Positions 50,451 through 58,474 of a DNA stretch of 64,000 nucleotides are shown here, piece after piece; position 1 is the stretch's first letter; each line of letters begins with the position of its first letter. The DNA is from CAG-103 sp905215475 (lineage in GTDB: Bacteria > Bacillota > Clostridia > Oscillospirales > Oscillospiraceae), in NCBI GenBank assembly GCA_905215475.1, contig CAJMPW010000006.1, positions 1 to 64,000 of the forward strand, read 5' to 3'. Under the pieces are notes generated by a model. It was not told the DNA's origin and searched no databases. It saw only the letters and a list, made by a program, of their open reading frames with translations. The translations under genes were made by a program, and so were the position numbers.

Positions 50451-51356
50451 TCAGGCCTCGGCGAAGAGGCGGAGGTTGTCCTTCAGGCGGGCATAGCGCT
50501 CCACCGCCCAGTCCTCCATGGGCTGGCCGTCATACGGCACGCGGGTCTTTGCCCAGAGCGTCCAGAGGTAGTCGACGTAGATCTTGTTGGCAAGGAAATG
50601 CTTGTATTCGTTCTGGTCGGGCTTGCTGCCGAGGTATTCGGTGAGCAGCAGCTCGTCGTTTTCCGGCGTGAACACGCCCTCGATCGAGACATCTGCAAGA
50701 TCCCAGATGCCGTCGTTCATGCCGGCGTACTCCCAGTCGATGAGATAGAGCCGGTCGTCGTCTGCCGAGACCACCCAGTTTTCGCACAGGGGGTCGTTGT
50801 GGCAGGGAACGTTTTGGATGTCGCAGACGCTGTCGATCTGCTGCTTGACGGCCATGACCGCCGCTTTGACCTGCGCATAGTCGCCGAACATGGGCACATT
50901 GTTTTCCGCGATGATCTTCTCATAGCCCGCGGCCATGTCGAACACCTCGAAGGGGACGCCGGTGTCGACGCCGCTGCCGTGCAGCGTCTTGAGCAGGCGC
51001 GCCGCCTGACGGATGCGCTTGTCGTCGCGCAGCGTCTCGGCCGACATGGTGATGGCGTTCGGCACGAACTGCGACACCTTCGCGCCGTCGGCGTCGAACA
51101 GATAGAGCTTGGCGTCGATGCCGAGGCGGCAGGCGAGCTCCGTGCTCACCTTCTCGTCGGCGCGGTCGATGAGCTCCTCCGTGCCCTCGCCGGGGATGCG
51201 CACCATGATGCGGCTGCCGTCGGCAAACGACACGCAGTAGGTACGGTTGGTGAGACCGCCCATTCTCTGCACGTCGCTGTAATCGGAGTGCCCGAGCACT
51301 TCGTCGAGCAGCGCCCGGATCCGGGCAAGATCTGCCTGCACAATTTCTTTAGCCAT
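50451..51356 (-). CDS. licA: Choline/ethanolamine kinase, LicA-like
   Basis: A 301-residue phosphotransferase of the choline kinase/APH fold, phosphorylating choline from ATP. Motifs: GGLTNRTYCV (nucleotide loop, ~31-40), the Brenner motif PCHNDPLCENWV, then LYLIDWEYAGMNDGIWDLAD, the choline kinase motif with Mg-binding Asp. ATG at 51356 overlaps the licC stop by 8 bp; the open frame upstream runs antiparallel through licC codons and is not used. Product phosphocholine is the substrate of LicC. Confidence 0.88.
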   Translation of the reverse strand: MAKEIVQADLARIRALLDEVLGHSDYSDVQRMGGLTNRTYCVSFADGSRIMVRIPGEGTEELIDRADEKVSTELACRLGIDAKLYLFDADGAKVSQFVPNAITMSAETLRDDKRIRQAARLLKTLHGSGVDTGVPFEVFDMAAGYEKIIAENNVPMFGDYAQVKAAVMAVKQQIDSVCDIQNVPCHNDPLCENWVVSADDDRLYLIDWEYAGMNDGIWDLADVSIEGVFTPENDELLLTEYLGSKPDQNEYKHFLANKIYVDYLWTLWAKTRVPYDGQPMEDWAVERYARLKDNLRLFAEA

Positions 51357-52227
51357 TGATCTTCTCCATTTCTTTATTTTTATAGTCGTACTGATACGTT
51401 TCGTTCCGGCAGCGGAAGGTGAAGCCGACCGCCTGCGTGCCGCCGCACGCCTTGCGCGCGTGAAAATCGGTGAGCGCCGCCTCGCCGCAGCCAAGGCGCG
51501 CCGCGAGCTGGCGGATGATCTGCGAGCGGGTGTCGTTGATGTAGCTGGCGTCAAAGCCGCGCAGCTCGTCGAGGCTGTCAAACTCGAAGATGTCGCGCGC
51601 GTCATAGCGCCGGATGCGCAGCTTCAGCTCGTCAAGATGCGCGGCGTAGACCGCCTCCCAGAGCTTGTCGCGGATCTCCGGCGTGTCATATTCCCGCTCG
51701 AGGATCTCGACGAATTTCCGGCTGAAAGGCTCTGACCAGAACACGTGCCCCATCATGTACCACGCATTCTCGCCGCCGATGCTGACGCGGTCGATATAGC
51801 CGTCGTCCCCCTCATAGACACACCACTCGGACGTGGGGCCGTCGGCATAGAGCGCGGCATAATAGGCATCGTCCACGCAGGACTCGAAGGGATTGCGCGA
51901 GAAGTAGTTGTCCGACGAGCAGATGTAGGAGTTGCCGAGCAGGTGGCGCGCGGCATAAATGCTCGAGTGATTGTTGCGGCAGGTGTATTCGGGGTTGTCG
52001 ATGATGGTGACGCCGAACTTCTCCCGCAGGTACGCAAAGCGCTCCTTCATATACCCGCCCACGAGCACGACGCTGCCGATGCCGGCGTCCTTGATCTGGC
52101 GGATCTGCCGCTCGATGAGCACCTCACCGCGCACGGTGAGCAGGCTCTTGTGCGTCTCGTACGACAGCGGTGCGAAGCGGCTGGATGTGCCGGCGGCCAT
52201 GATGATCGCATTGTCTACTTTATACAA
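51349..52227 (-). CDS. licC: Phosphocholine cytidylyltransferase, LicC-like
   Basis: A 292-residue nucleotidyltransferase forming CDP-choline from CTP and phosphocholine. The N-terminal NAIIMAAGTSSRFAPLSYE is the NTP-transferase signature, followed by THKSLL and the metal-binding CSSDNYFS. TTG at 52227 is the best start: GGAGGAG lies seven bases upstream, and the frame then begins close to the motif. An in-frame TTG at 52245 sits before the ribosome-binding site. It is followed by a ~75-residue C-terminal part of unknown role. Confidence 0.85.
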   Translation of the reverse strand: MYKVDNAIIMAAGTSSRFAPLSYETHKSLLTVRGEVLIERQIRQIKDAGIGSVVLVGGYMKERFAYLREKFGVTIIDNPEYTCRNNHSSIYAARHLLGNSYICSSDNYFSRNPFESCVDDAYYAALYADGPTSEWCVYEGDDGYIDRVSIGGENAWYMMGHVFWSEPFSRKFVEILEREYDTPEIRDKLWEAVYAAHLDELKLRIRRYDARDIFEFDSLDELRGFDASYINDTRSQIIRQLAARLGCGEAALTDFHARKACGGTQAVGFTFRCRNETYQYDYKNKEMEKING

Positions 52228-52241
52228 GGTCTCTCCTCCGT

Positions 52242-55001
52242 TCAATCGGCGTTGGTCAGCACGGCGTTGCTTGCGACCTGCGTCCAGGCGTTTTTGTTCC
52301 AGATGTCGCCGTTGACGGTGTACCAGTCGCCGGCGATGAACTGCGTGCCGCAGTTGACTTTGACGTCATAGATAAAGGAATGCAGCAGGAGCTGCTCCTC
52401 CTTGGGCTTGGTCAGCTCGTCGATGCGGTGTCCCGTGAAGGGATTGACGGGGTTCTCGATCACGTCCTTCACCGCCAGCAGCGGCACGTCGGCCGCGAGC
52501 ATGAACTCGTTCGACGTCGTAAAGCCCTTGCTGCCGAAGTCCTTGACCATGAGCAGCGAGGCGAAGCCCTCCGCATCCAGACCGTAGTCCGTGATCAGCT
52601 CGGGGACCTGCCCCATCGTGTTGCCGTGGTCGGACATGACGATGATGCGCGTGTTGTCATACACGCCGTTTGCGCGCAGGTAATCAAACCACTTGCCGAG
52701 CTGGAGCATCGCGGCGACGTTGCACTGGTAGTGCGTATAGTCGCGGCGGTCCTTGACGGCCAGCGTCTGCCCGTTGAGGGTGAAGCGGTCGGCGTGCTCG
52801 CGCTCATACTGCGTGTTGTCCACCTCCTGAGCGGGGACGTATTCGGGCTCCTGCAGCAGCATCGGGTCGTGGGTCGTGTCGTTGGTCATGACCATGTAGG
52901 TGTTCGTATCGTCCTTGGTGATGCGCGTGATGTTCGGGAGATTTGCGAGGACGTTGTAGGAGTTCATGAAGCCTGCGCTGATGCCGCTGCCCGTGTACAT
53001 ATCGTCGCCCGTCTGCGTGCCGTAGCCGGTCTCGGCGGCGATGTTGCCCTGATTGTAGGCGCCGTAGTCATAGAGGTTTGTCTGCACGCACAGGGGCGCG
53101 GTCTTCATGAGCGCATAGCAGAAGAAGTTGCGCTTGTTGCCGTCGATCGACTGCCGCTTGAGCTCCGGATCGGTGAACCGGCCGCGGACGTTGAAGCACT
53201 TTACATTCGGGCAGTCGTCAAAGACCGAGAGGACGGGCGACCATTCATAGCCCGCATACACCGGCTCGAGCACTGTCACATCAAAGCCGTTTTGGTCGAA
53301 CATGACCGGCAGCACCTTGAGCGCCTCGTTGTGCTTGTCAACGAGCAGCTCCTGATCGCGCGTGTTCAGCTCCGCCGGCGTGTACTCATAGCCGCCGAAC
53401 AGGGACGGCGTGCTGATGTTCGTCTTGACGCCGAGCGAGGCGGTGTTGTGGTAGTAGGTGAAGCCGTCAAACTGCGCCTCCAGCTCCGGCTTTTCGTTGA
53501 AGATATACGGAATGTACGGCCCCATGCCGCGGTCGAGCATGAGCACGATCACGTTCTTGCCCGTCTTGCTGAGCGTAAAGGTCGGCATTCCGCCGTCGGC
53601 CAGCGCCGACTCCTCGATCTCATCGATCGAGCGGCAGATGCCCACGGTGTTCACGACCGACATACACACGATGGCGAGGATGCCCACGGTGAGGATGCCG
53701 GGGATGCGCTGCCGCCACTTGGACGCGGCAAAGGCGAACGCGGCGAACATGACCAGCACGACGGCGAGGTTCACGAGCATCTGCCCGGTCGTGAACTGCA
53801 GCCCGTTGTCGAATATGAGCCCTGCCGAGAGGGTGCCGAGATTGCGCCCGAAGAACATATAGTCCACCAGCGCGATGCCGCACAGCGCCCAGATGCACCG
53901 ATCGAAAAGCACCTTCACGGACGGCTTGGCAAGGCTGTAGAAAATGCCGAACCAGATGATGAACGTGCCCACGGCAAAGCAGAAGGCGCTGACGATGTAC
54001 CACACCGGGTGCAGGAAGGTGGTCAGGTCGACAAACTCCTGCGGCGAGGCATGGATGACCGCCGAGGGGATCAGCAGCCCCGTGAGCACGGCGAGAAAGA
54101 TGCCGCCGGAGACGAAGAGCTTCTTGCTCGGCTGCGCATCGCGCAGCGCAGCCGGCAGCTTGACCTTGCCCTTGCACAGCACGCTCAGCAGCGGAAGCTG
54201 CAGCACGATGGCCGCCGCGATGAAAAACACCAGCCGGCGCGGCGTCGCCTGCCCGTAGAAAAACAGACCGTAGACGGCGGCCGTGATGCCCGCGAGCGAG
54301 AAGAGCACGCCGAGGATGATGTGCGCGTGCCTGAGCTTATAGAAGATCGTCTTGATGAGCGAGAAGAGGTTATTGAGCGTCCAGTAGAACACGAGCCCCG
54401 CCGGAGACGTGTAGAGAAACACGAGGAAAAACAGCGCCATGGCATACAGCTGCACCTTCGTTTTCGGCAGGCTGCCCTTGGTGAAGATGACGCAGGAGAC
54501 GAGGTTGATCGCCGTCATGAGAAACGGCAGGACGTTGACCGTCACGCCCGCCACGGTGAGCAGACCGTCGGGCGCGCCGAGGTCGCGGATGGGCCCGAAG
54601 GACACGCCGTGCAGCAGCTCGAGGTTCGAGAGGAAGGCGTAGGCCGCGATGAAAAACGGGATCTCCAGAAACAGCGACGTCGCGCCCTTGAGCACATAGG
54701 TCGGCTTGTAGTTGTTCTGCCGGTAGTAGGTCTGCAGCATCATCATGCGCTCGTCGCCGCGGAAGGTTTTCTTGATGTGCGCCACGCCCTTGTGCAGGCG
54801 CAGCTCCATCTCTCGCTCCTCCTCCTGCATGGCGTCGGCGCGCCGGTAGAGCGGCAGCACGAGGAAGTTCATCGCAAGGCTCAGCGCGATGATGGCAAGA
54901 CCGGGGTCGCCGACGACCCGGTTGGCCATGACGAACACCACCTCAAACAGCAGCTGGAGCGGCTTGATGAGCAGTGTGCCCAGAATGTCCCAGAATGACA
55001 T
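52242..55001 (-). CDS. YidC/Oxa1-like insertase fused to a sulfatase-fold (LTA synthase-like) domain
   Basis: A 919-residue membrane protein of two parts. Residues 1-~240 resemble YidC/Oxa1: WDILGTLLIKPLQLLFE, a charged cytoplasmic hairpin (YRRADAMQEEEREMELRLHK), then SLFLEIPFFIAAYAFLSNL and PAGLVFYWTLNNLFSLIKTI. Further membrane segments fill ~245-465. From about 475 an alkaline-phosphatase/sulfatase-fold domain follows, with VIVLMLDRGMG, TNISTPSLF (possible Thr/Ser nucleophile) and MSDHGNTMG metal-binding motifs. It ends with a small CPBP-like tail of unknown role. Located between the glycerophosphotransferase and licC, so transfer of a decorated polymer or headgroup outside the membrane is the likeliest role. 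Confidence 0.8.
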   Translation of the reverse strand: MSFWDILGTLLIKPLQLLFEVVFVMANRVVGDPGLAIIALSLAMNFLVLPLYRRADAMQEEEREMELRLHKGVAHIKKTFRGDERMMMLQTYYRQNNYKPTYVLKGATSLFLEIPFFIAAYAFLSNLELLHGVSFGPIRDLGAPDGLLTVAGVTVNVLPFLMTAINLVSCVIFTKGSLPKTKVQLYAMALFFLVFLYTSPAGLVFYWTLNNLFSLIKTIFYKLRHAHIILGVLFSLAGITAAVYGLFFYGQATPRRLVFFIAAAIVLQLPLLSVLCKGKVKLPAALRDAQPSKKLFVSGGIFLAVLTGLLIPSAVIHASPQEFVDLTTFLHPVWYIVSAFCFAVGTFIIWFGIFYSLAKPSVKVLFDRCIWALCGIALVDYMFFGRNLGTLSAGLIFDNGLQFTTGQMLVNLAVVLVMFAAFAFAASKWRQRIPGILTVGILAIVCMSVVNTVGICRSIDEIEESALADGGMPTFTLSKTGKNVIVLMLDRGMGPYIPYIFNEKPELEAQFDGFTYYHNTASLGVKTNISTPSLFGGYEYTPAELNTRDQELLVDKHNEALKVLPVMFDQNGFDVTVLEPVYAGYEWSPVLSVFDDCPNVKCFNVRGRFTDPELKRQSIDGNKRNFFCYALMKTAPLCVQTNLYDYGAYNQGNIAAETGYGTQTGDDMYTGSGISAGFMNSYNVLANLPNITRITKDDTNTYMVMTNDTTHDPMLLQEPEYVPAQEVDNTQYEREHADRFTLNGQTLAVKDRRDYTHYQCNVAAMLQLGKWFDYLRANGVYDNTRIIVMSDHGNTMGQVPELITDYGLDAEGFASLLMVKDFGSKGFTTSNEFMLAADVPLLAVKDVIENPVNPFTGHRIDELTKPKEEQLLLHSFIYDVKVNCGTQFIAGDWYTVNGDIWNKNAWTQVASNAVLTNAD

Positions 55002-55002
55002 A

Positions 55003-56259
55003 TTATTGTTCTCCTATCTCGGTGTCGGAAGTTGCTTTGCCGGACAGCTCCGTGAGCTTGCGCTCCAGGTAATCGGCCGTGTTGCGCGCGCCCTGCCCGA
55101 TGTGCTCCCAGGTCTGCGCCCGCGCCTCGTCGCGCCCCGCCTGATAGCGGGGGTCGAGCAGGCAGGCGTCGATGAGCTCGCGCAGGCGCGGCATATTCTC
55201 CTCGGTCAGCTTCTGCCCGATGCGCGGCAGCACGTCGAACGTCCAGTAGGGCGTGTCGAGCCACCACGCGTCATAGGGCGCGTCGTCAAAGTCCGTGTCG
55301 GTGTAGATGACGGGCTTGTCGTACACGAGCGAGAAGTCGAAGATCACGCCCGAGAAGTCGGAGATGAGGATGTCCGAGCGGCGCAGCACGTCGTAGTTGT
55401 CCGCGTCGCGGTTCCATTCGAGCTGGGGTGAGTAGGGATAGGCGCGCATGAGCTTTGCCATCATGTCCTGCTCGGAGCGGAACGACTGCGGGTGCGGGCG
55501 GATGATGATGTGATACCCCGTCGCAAGCAGGGTGTCGATGATCCGGCCGCCGTATTTTTTGAGGATGGCGCTCTCGCCCCACGACGGTGCGAGCAGCACC
55601 GTGCGCTCATGCTCCGGCAGCGGCGGGTCTGCGTGCAGCCGCGCGAGCATATCGTCCATGTACGGGATGCCGACCTTGACGATCTCCTTGGCGGGCAGCG
55701 CGCGCAGCTTTTCGAGCGCGCGCACCTGCTCGACCTGATACTGACCCGAGAGCAGGATGGCGTCATAGTAGTCGATGCCGAACATCCGGTAGCCGCTGAT
55801 GTCGCTGGCCGCGTGCGGCAGGTGGACGTAGTAGTCGACCTGCTTGGAGCGCTTCCACTGGTAGACATCCAGCCCCGGCGTCGTGGCCAGCACGATGGAG
55901 GCGTTGAGGAAGTTGAGCTTGGCAAAGGCCTTGTTGCCCTCCTCGATAAACTGCGCATGGATGTGCGGGAAGTCGTTTTCGAGCGCGGGGTCGTCCGGCG
56001 AGGCGGTCATGTAGACCGTGTCGATGCCCTTCTTGTCCAGCTCGCGGCACACGGGGCGAAAAACGCTCCAATACCGCTTGTCATCCGAAAAAATGACCAG
56101 TGGTATCTTCTTTGCGCCGGTGTCGACCTTTTTGCCGCCGCTGAGCAGAAAACGCAGCTTCAAAAACCACGATTTGAGCATATAGGTCGCGGCGCCGATG
56201 ATGCCGATGAGGATCGCAAAGAGCATACTGCCCGTGCCGGGGTCAATGTAAAATCTCAT
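55003..56259 (-). CDS. CDP-glycerol glycerophosphotransferase (TagB/TagF-like)
   Basis: A 418-residue teichoic-acid-type polymerase/primase. After a short N-terminal membrane helix (MLFAILIGIIGAATYML) come a Rossmann-like domain and the catalytic domain with LLAPSWGESAIL, IIIRPHPQS and DILISDFSGVIFDFSLVYDKPVIY, which include the conserved His, Ser/Asp and Asp. AAGGAG precedes the ATG. The downstream gene begins one base after its stop. With LicABC this implies a phosphocholine-decorated, glycerol-phosphate-containing surface polymer. Confidence 0.88.
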   Translation of the reverse strand: MRFYIDPGTGSMLFAILIGIIGAATYMLKSWFLKLRFLLSGGKKVDTGAKKIPLVIFSDDKRYWSVFRPVCRELDKKGIDTVYMTASPDDPALENDFPHIHAQFIEEGNKAFAKLNFLNASIVLATTPGLDVYQWKRSKQVDYYVHLPHAASDISGYRMFGIDYYDAILLSGQYQVEQVRALEKLRALPAKEIVKVGIPYMDDMLARLHADPPLPEHERTVLLAPSWGESAILKKYGGRIIDTLLATGYHIIIRPHPQSFRSEQDMMAKLMRAYPYSPQLEWNRDADNYDVLRRSDILISDFSGVIFDFSLVYDKPVIYTDTDFDDAPYDAWWLDTPYWTFDVLPRIGQKLTEENMPRLRELIDACLLDPRYQAGRDEARAQTWEHIGQGARNTADYLERKLTELSGKATSDTEIGEQ

Positions 56260-56301
56260 CTTGGGTCTTGTCTCCTTCGATTTTGCGTTGGTTTCAAAAA
56301 T

Positions 56302-56949
56302 TCAGGCTGCCTCTCGGAGCAGCCGCAGCGCACACAGCGTACACAGCGCGGACGCGGCCAGATAGGCCGCAGCGCGCGGCGTTGTCAGCTCTGCGCCGCC
56401 CGTGAGGTTGATGAGCGCGTGGGCGAGCAGCGGCAGCGCGATGCTGCCGGTCCTTTCGCGCACCGCCGTCAGCAGCAGCCCCGCGCCGAAGGCGCACAGC
56501 GTCTGCACCGCGGCGGCAAAAAAGCTGCCGCCGAGGGCGCTGCCCAGATGCAAAAGCGCAAACAGCGCCGCCGATGCCGCGGCCGCCCTGACCACGCCAA
56601 GCTTTTCGCCCCAGACGGCCGGCAGCACGCCGCGAAACAGCACCTCCTCGCCGAACACGGCAAAGAGCAGATACACCGCCTCCGCGATCCCCGGCCGCGC
56701 GCCGCCGAAGGCAATGTTCAGCGCGGCGAACAGCAGCACCGGCAGCGACAGCAGCGCATCGCGCGCCGTCAGTCCCTTGCCGCGGCACAGGCCGTAGCTG
56801 CGCAGCCGGCCGCGCGTGTGCAGGCCGCGCAGCAGCACCGCCCAATACACCGCCAGCAGCGCCGGCGTGAGCAGCGGCGCCGCGGTCGGCACGAGCGCGC
56901 GGGGCGCGGCGAAGAGCAGGCCATATAAAAGCAGCCAGAGCCAGAACAT
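56302..56949 (-). CDS. CPBP-family intramembrane metalloprotease
   Basis: A 215-residue polytopic protein with about six membrane segments. The CAAX-protease/bacteriocin-processing (CPBP, Abi) motifs are FGEEVLFRGVLP (EExxxR), LLHLGSAL with the metal His, and a final LLAHALINL. Role in this context is unknown; such enzymes mature peptides or protect the producer. It is the first gene of the minus-strand run into the teichoic/lic cluster (43-bp gap), so it may be part of it. AAAGGG precedes the ATG. Confidence 0.8.
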   Translation of the reverse strand: MFWLWLLLYGLLFAAPRALVPTAAPLLTPALLAVYWAVLLRGLHTRGRLRSYGLCRGKGLTARDALLSLPVLLFAALNIAFGGARPGIAEAVYLLFAVFGEEVLFRGVLPAVWGEKLGVVRAAAASAALFALLHLGSALGGSFFAAAVQTLCAFGAGLLLTAVRERTGSIALPLLAHALINLTGGAELTTPRAAAYLAASALCTLCALRLLREAA

Positions 56950-56986
56950 ACGCGCCGCCCTTTCTCACAATGCAGTCAACGGGAAA

Positions 56987-57015
56987 ATTATATGCCAATT
57001 TAATCCCATATGCAA
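56987..57015 (-). promoter_or_regulatory. Promoter of the CPBP-lic operon
   Basis: On the minus strand TTGCAT (57010-57015), 17 bp, consensus TATAAT (56987-56992), 38 bp before the CPBP start. Confidence 0.72.
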
Positions 57016-57116
57016 ATAGTTTTTACCCGCATTTGACCGGAACCGGCATTCTGCGCGCCGGGCGCTCGCAGCGCAGGCTGCGGCGCGCGGCAAACAAACA
57101 GGCGGAGCGCCGGATG

Positions 57117-57136
57117 TTTGTTAACAAACGTTTGTT
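57117..57136. promoter_or_regulatory. Overlapping palindromes upstream of module C
   Basis: TTTGTTAACAAA (57117-57128) overlaps AACAAACGTTTGTT (57123-57136), both perfect. They sit just ahead of the -35, as expected of a regulator-binding site. This differs in sequence from the dyads at modules A and B. Confidence 0.6.
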
Positions 57137-57143
57137 ACACATA

Positions 57144-57172
57144 TTGACATGATTCGGACAAAGTCCTATAAT
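57144..57172 (+). promoter_or_regulatory. Consensus promoter of module C
   Basis: TTGACA (57144-57149), 17 bp, TATAAT (57167-57172): full consensus for the housekeeping sigma factor. The leader is ~80 nt. The rest of the 310-bp gap to the divergent CPBP gene holds only the two promoters and the palindromes. Confidence 0.85.
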
Positions 57173-57259
57173 AAACGTGCGCTAACGTTCCGCGCTTGTG
57201 CAAAATGTCAAATTTCAAAGATGGCGCGAGAACTGTGCAATGAAGGAGGGAATGCGCGA

Positions 57260-58459
57260 ATGAGAGACCTGAAGCATCTGATCTATTTCGAGAACCTGCT
57301 GCAGCAGGCAAACAACGACCTGGTTCAGGCCGCCTGCAAGGATGGGCGGCTGGCGCTGGCATGGAACTGTTCGTACATACCGGAGGTTTTGCTGGATACG
57401 GACAAGTGCTTTGGCGTGCGTCTGCGCGCGCCGAACTGCACCAACCCCGACATGGCCACCTATTATATGACCAACCGCTCGTGTCCGTACTCCAAGAGCA
57501 TCCTCGAGCGCGCGTTCGAGGGCGGCTACAACTTCATTTCCGCGCTCATCGGGCAGGAATGCTGCACGACGATGAACCGTATGGAGCAGTATTTTGAATA
57601 CTGCGAGCTGATCCCGAACGAGAAATTCTTCTGCACGTATCTTGATATGCCGCTGCGCAAGACCGAGTGGCACGCGGGCTACTACCGCCGCCAGATCGAG
57701 CAGAAGATCCTCCAGCCGCTCGAAAAGGTCTACGGCGTGGACTTTTCGGAGGCAAACCTGCGCCGCGCTGTTGAGCAGTTCAACGAGGTCTGCCGCATCA
57801 TGACGGAGATCAACGCCATGCGTGAGGCGGAAAACCCCGTCATCACGGGCTATGAATTTCACGTCATCCAGCTGTGCACGCAGACGTGCCCGAAGGATCT
57901 CATCCTGCCCTACCTGCGCGAGACGCTGCAGGAGCTGCGCACGCGCGAGCCTGACCCGAAGCCGGGCTACCGGGCGCGTGTGCTCATCGCCGGCAGCGAG
58001 ATCGACGACCCGGAGTTTACGAAAATGTGCGAGATGGCCGGCGGTCTCGTCGTGGCCGACCGCTACTGCTTCGGCTCGATGCCCGGCCGCGAGGAGATCC
58101 CGCTCGAGGAGGGCAAGGACGTTTTGCAGTCCATCGCCGATTACTATATGTGGCGCAACCAGTGCCCGCGCGCCATGGGACCCGAGAACATCATCGCGCG
58201 CAAGCGCTACATCTTCGATCTCGTGGAGAAATACCATGCCGACGGCATCATCGTCGAGAACATGAAGTTCTGCGAATACTGGGGCTACGAGCGCGCGCAG
58301 GACGGCATGTGGTTCTACGAGGGCTACGAGCTGCCGCGCAGCGTGCCGGTGTGCCAGATCGAGAAGGATTATACGAGCGCCGCCTCCGGTCAGCTGCGTA
58401 CCCGGTTCCAGGCGTTCATCGAGTCGCTGGAGATCAAAAAGATCCAGGCGCAGCAGTAA
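57260..58459 (+). CDS. 2-hydroxyacyl-CoA dehydratase-like small subunit, module C
   Basis: A 399-residue HgdB/BcrC-type protein opening module C on the plus strand. It shares MRDLKHLIYFENLL, FGVRLRAPN, Cys102 (CCTTMNR), RYCFGSMPGR, Cys302 (QCPR), Cys338 (MKFC) and the RTRFQAFIESLEIKKIQ end with modules A and B. GAAGGAGGG lies nine bases before ATG 57260; the frame is open upstream through the promoter but those codons are not used. A consensus promoter implies high expression when not repressed. Confidence 0.83.
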   Translation: MRDLKHLIYFENLLQQANNDLVQAACKDGRLALAWNCSYIPEVLLDTDKCFGVRLRAPNCTNPDMATYYMTNRSCPYSKSILERAFEGGYNFISALIGQECCTTMNRMEQYFEYCELIPNEKFFCTYLDMPLRKTEWHAGYYRRQIEQKILQPLEKVYGVDFSEANLRRAVEQFNEVCRIMTEINAMREAENPVITGYEFHVIQLCTQTCPKDLILPYLRETLQELRTREPDPKPGYRARVLIAGSEIDDPEFTKMCEMAGGLVVADRYCFGSMPGREEIPLEEGKDVLQSIADYYMWRNQCPRAMGPENIIARKRYIFDLVEKYHADGIIVENMKFCEYWGYERAQDGMWFYEGYELPRSVPVCQIEKDYTSAASGQLRTRFQAFIESLEIKKIQAQQ

Positions 58460-58474
58460 GGGAGGGGCTCAACT

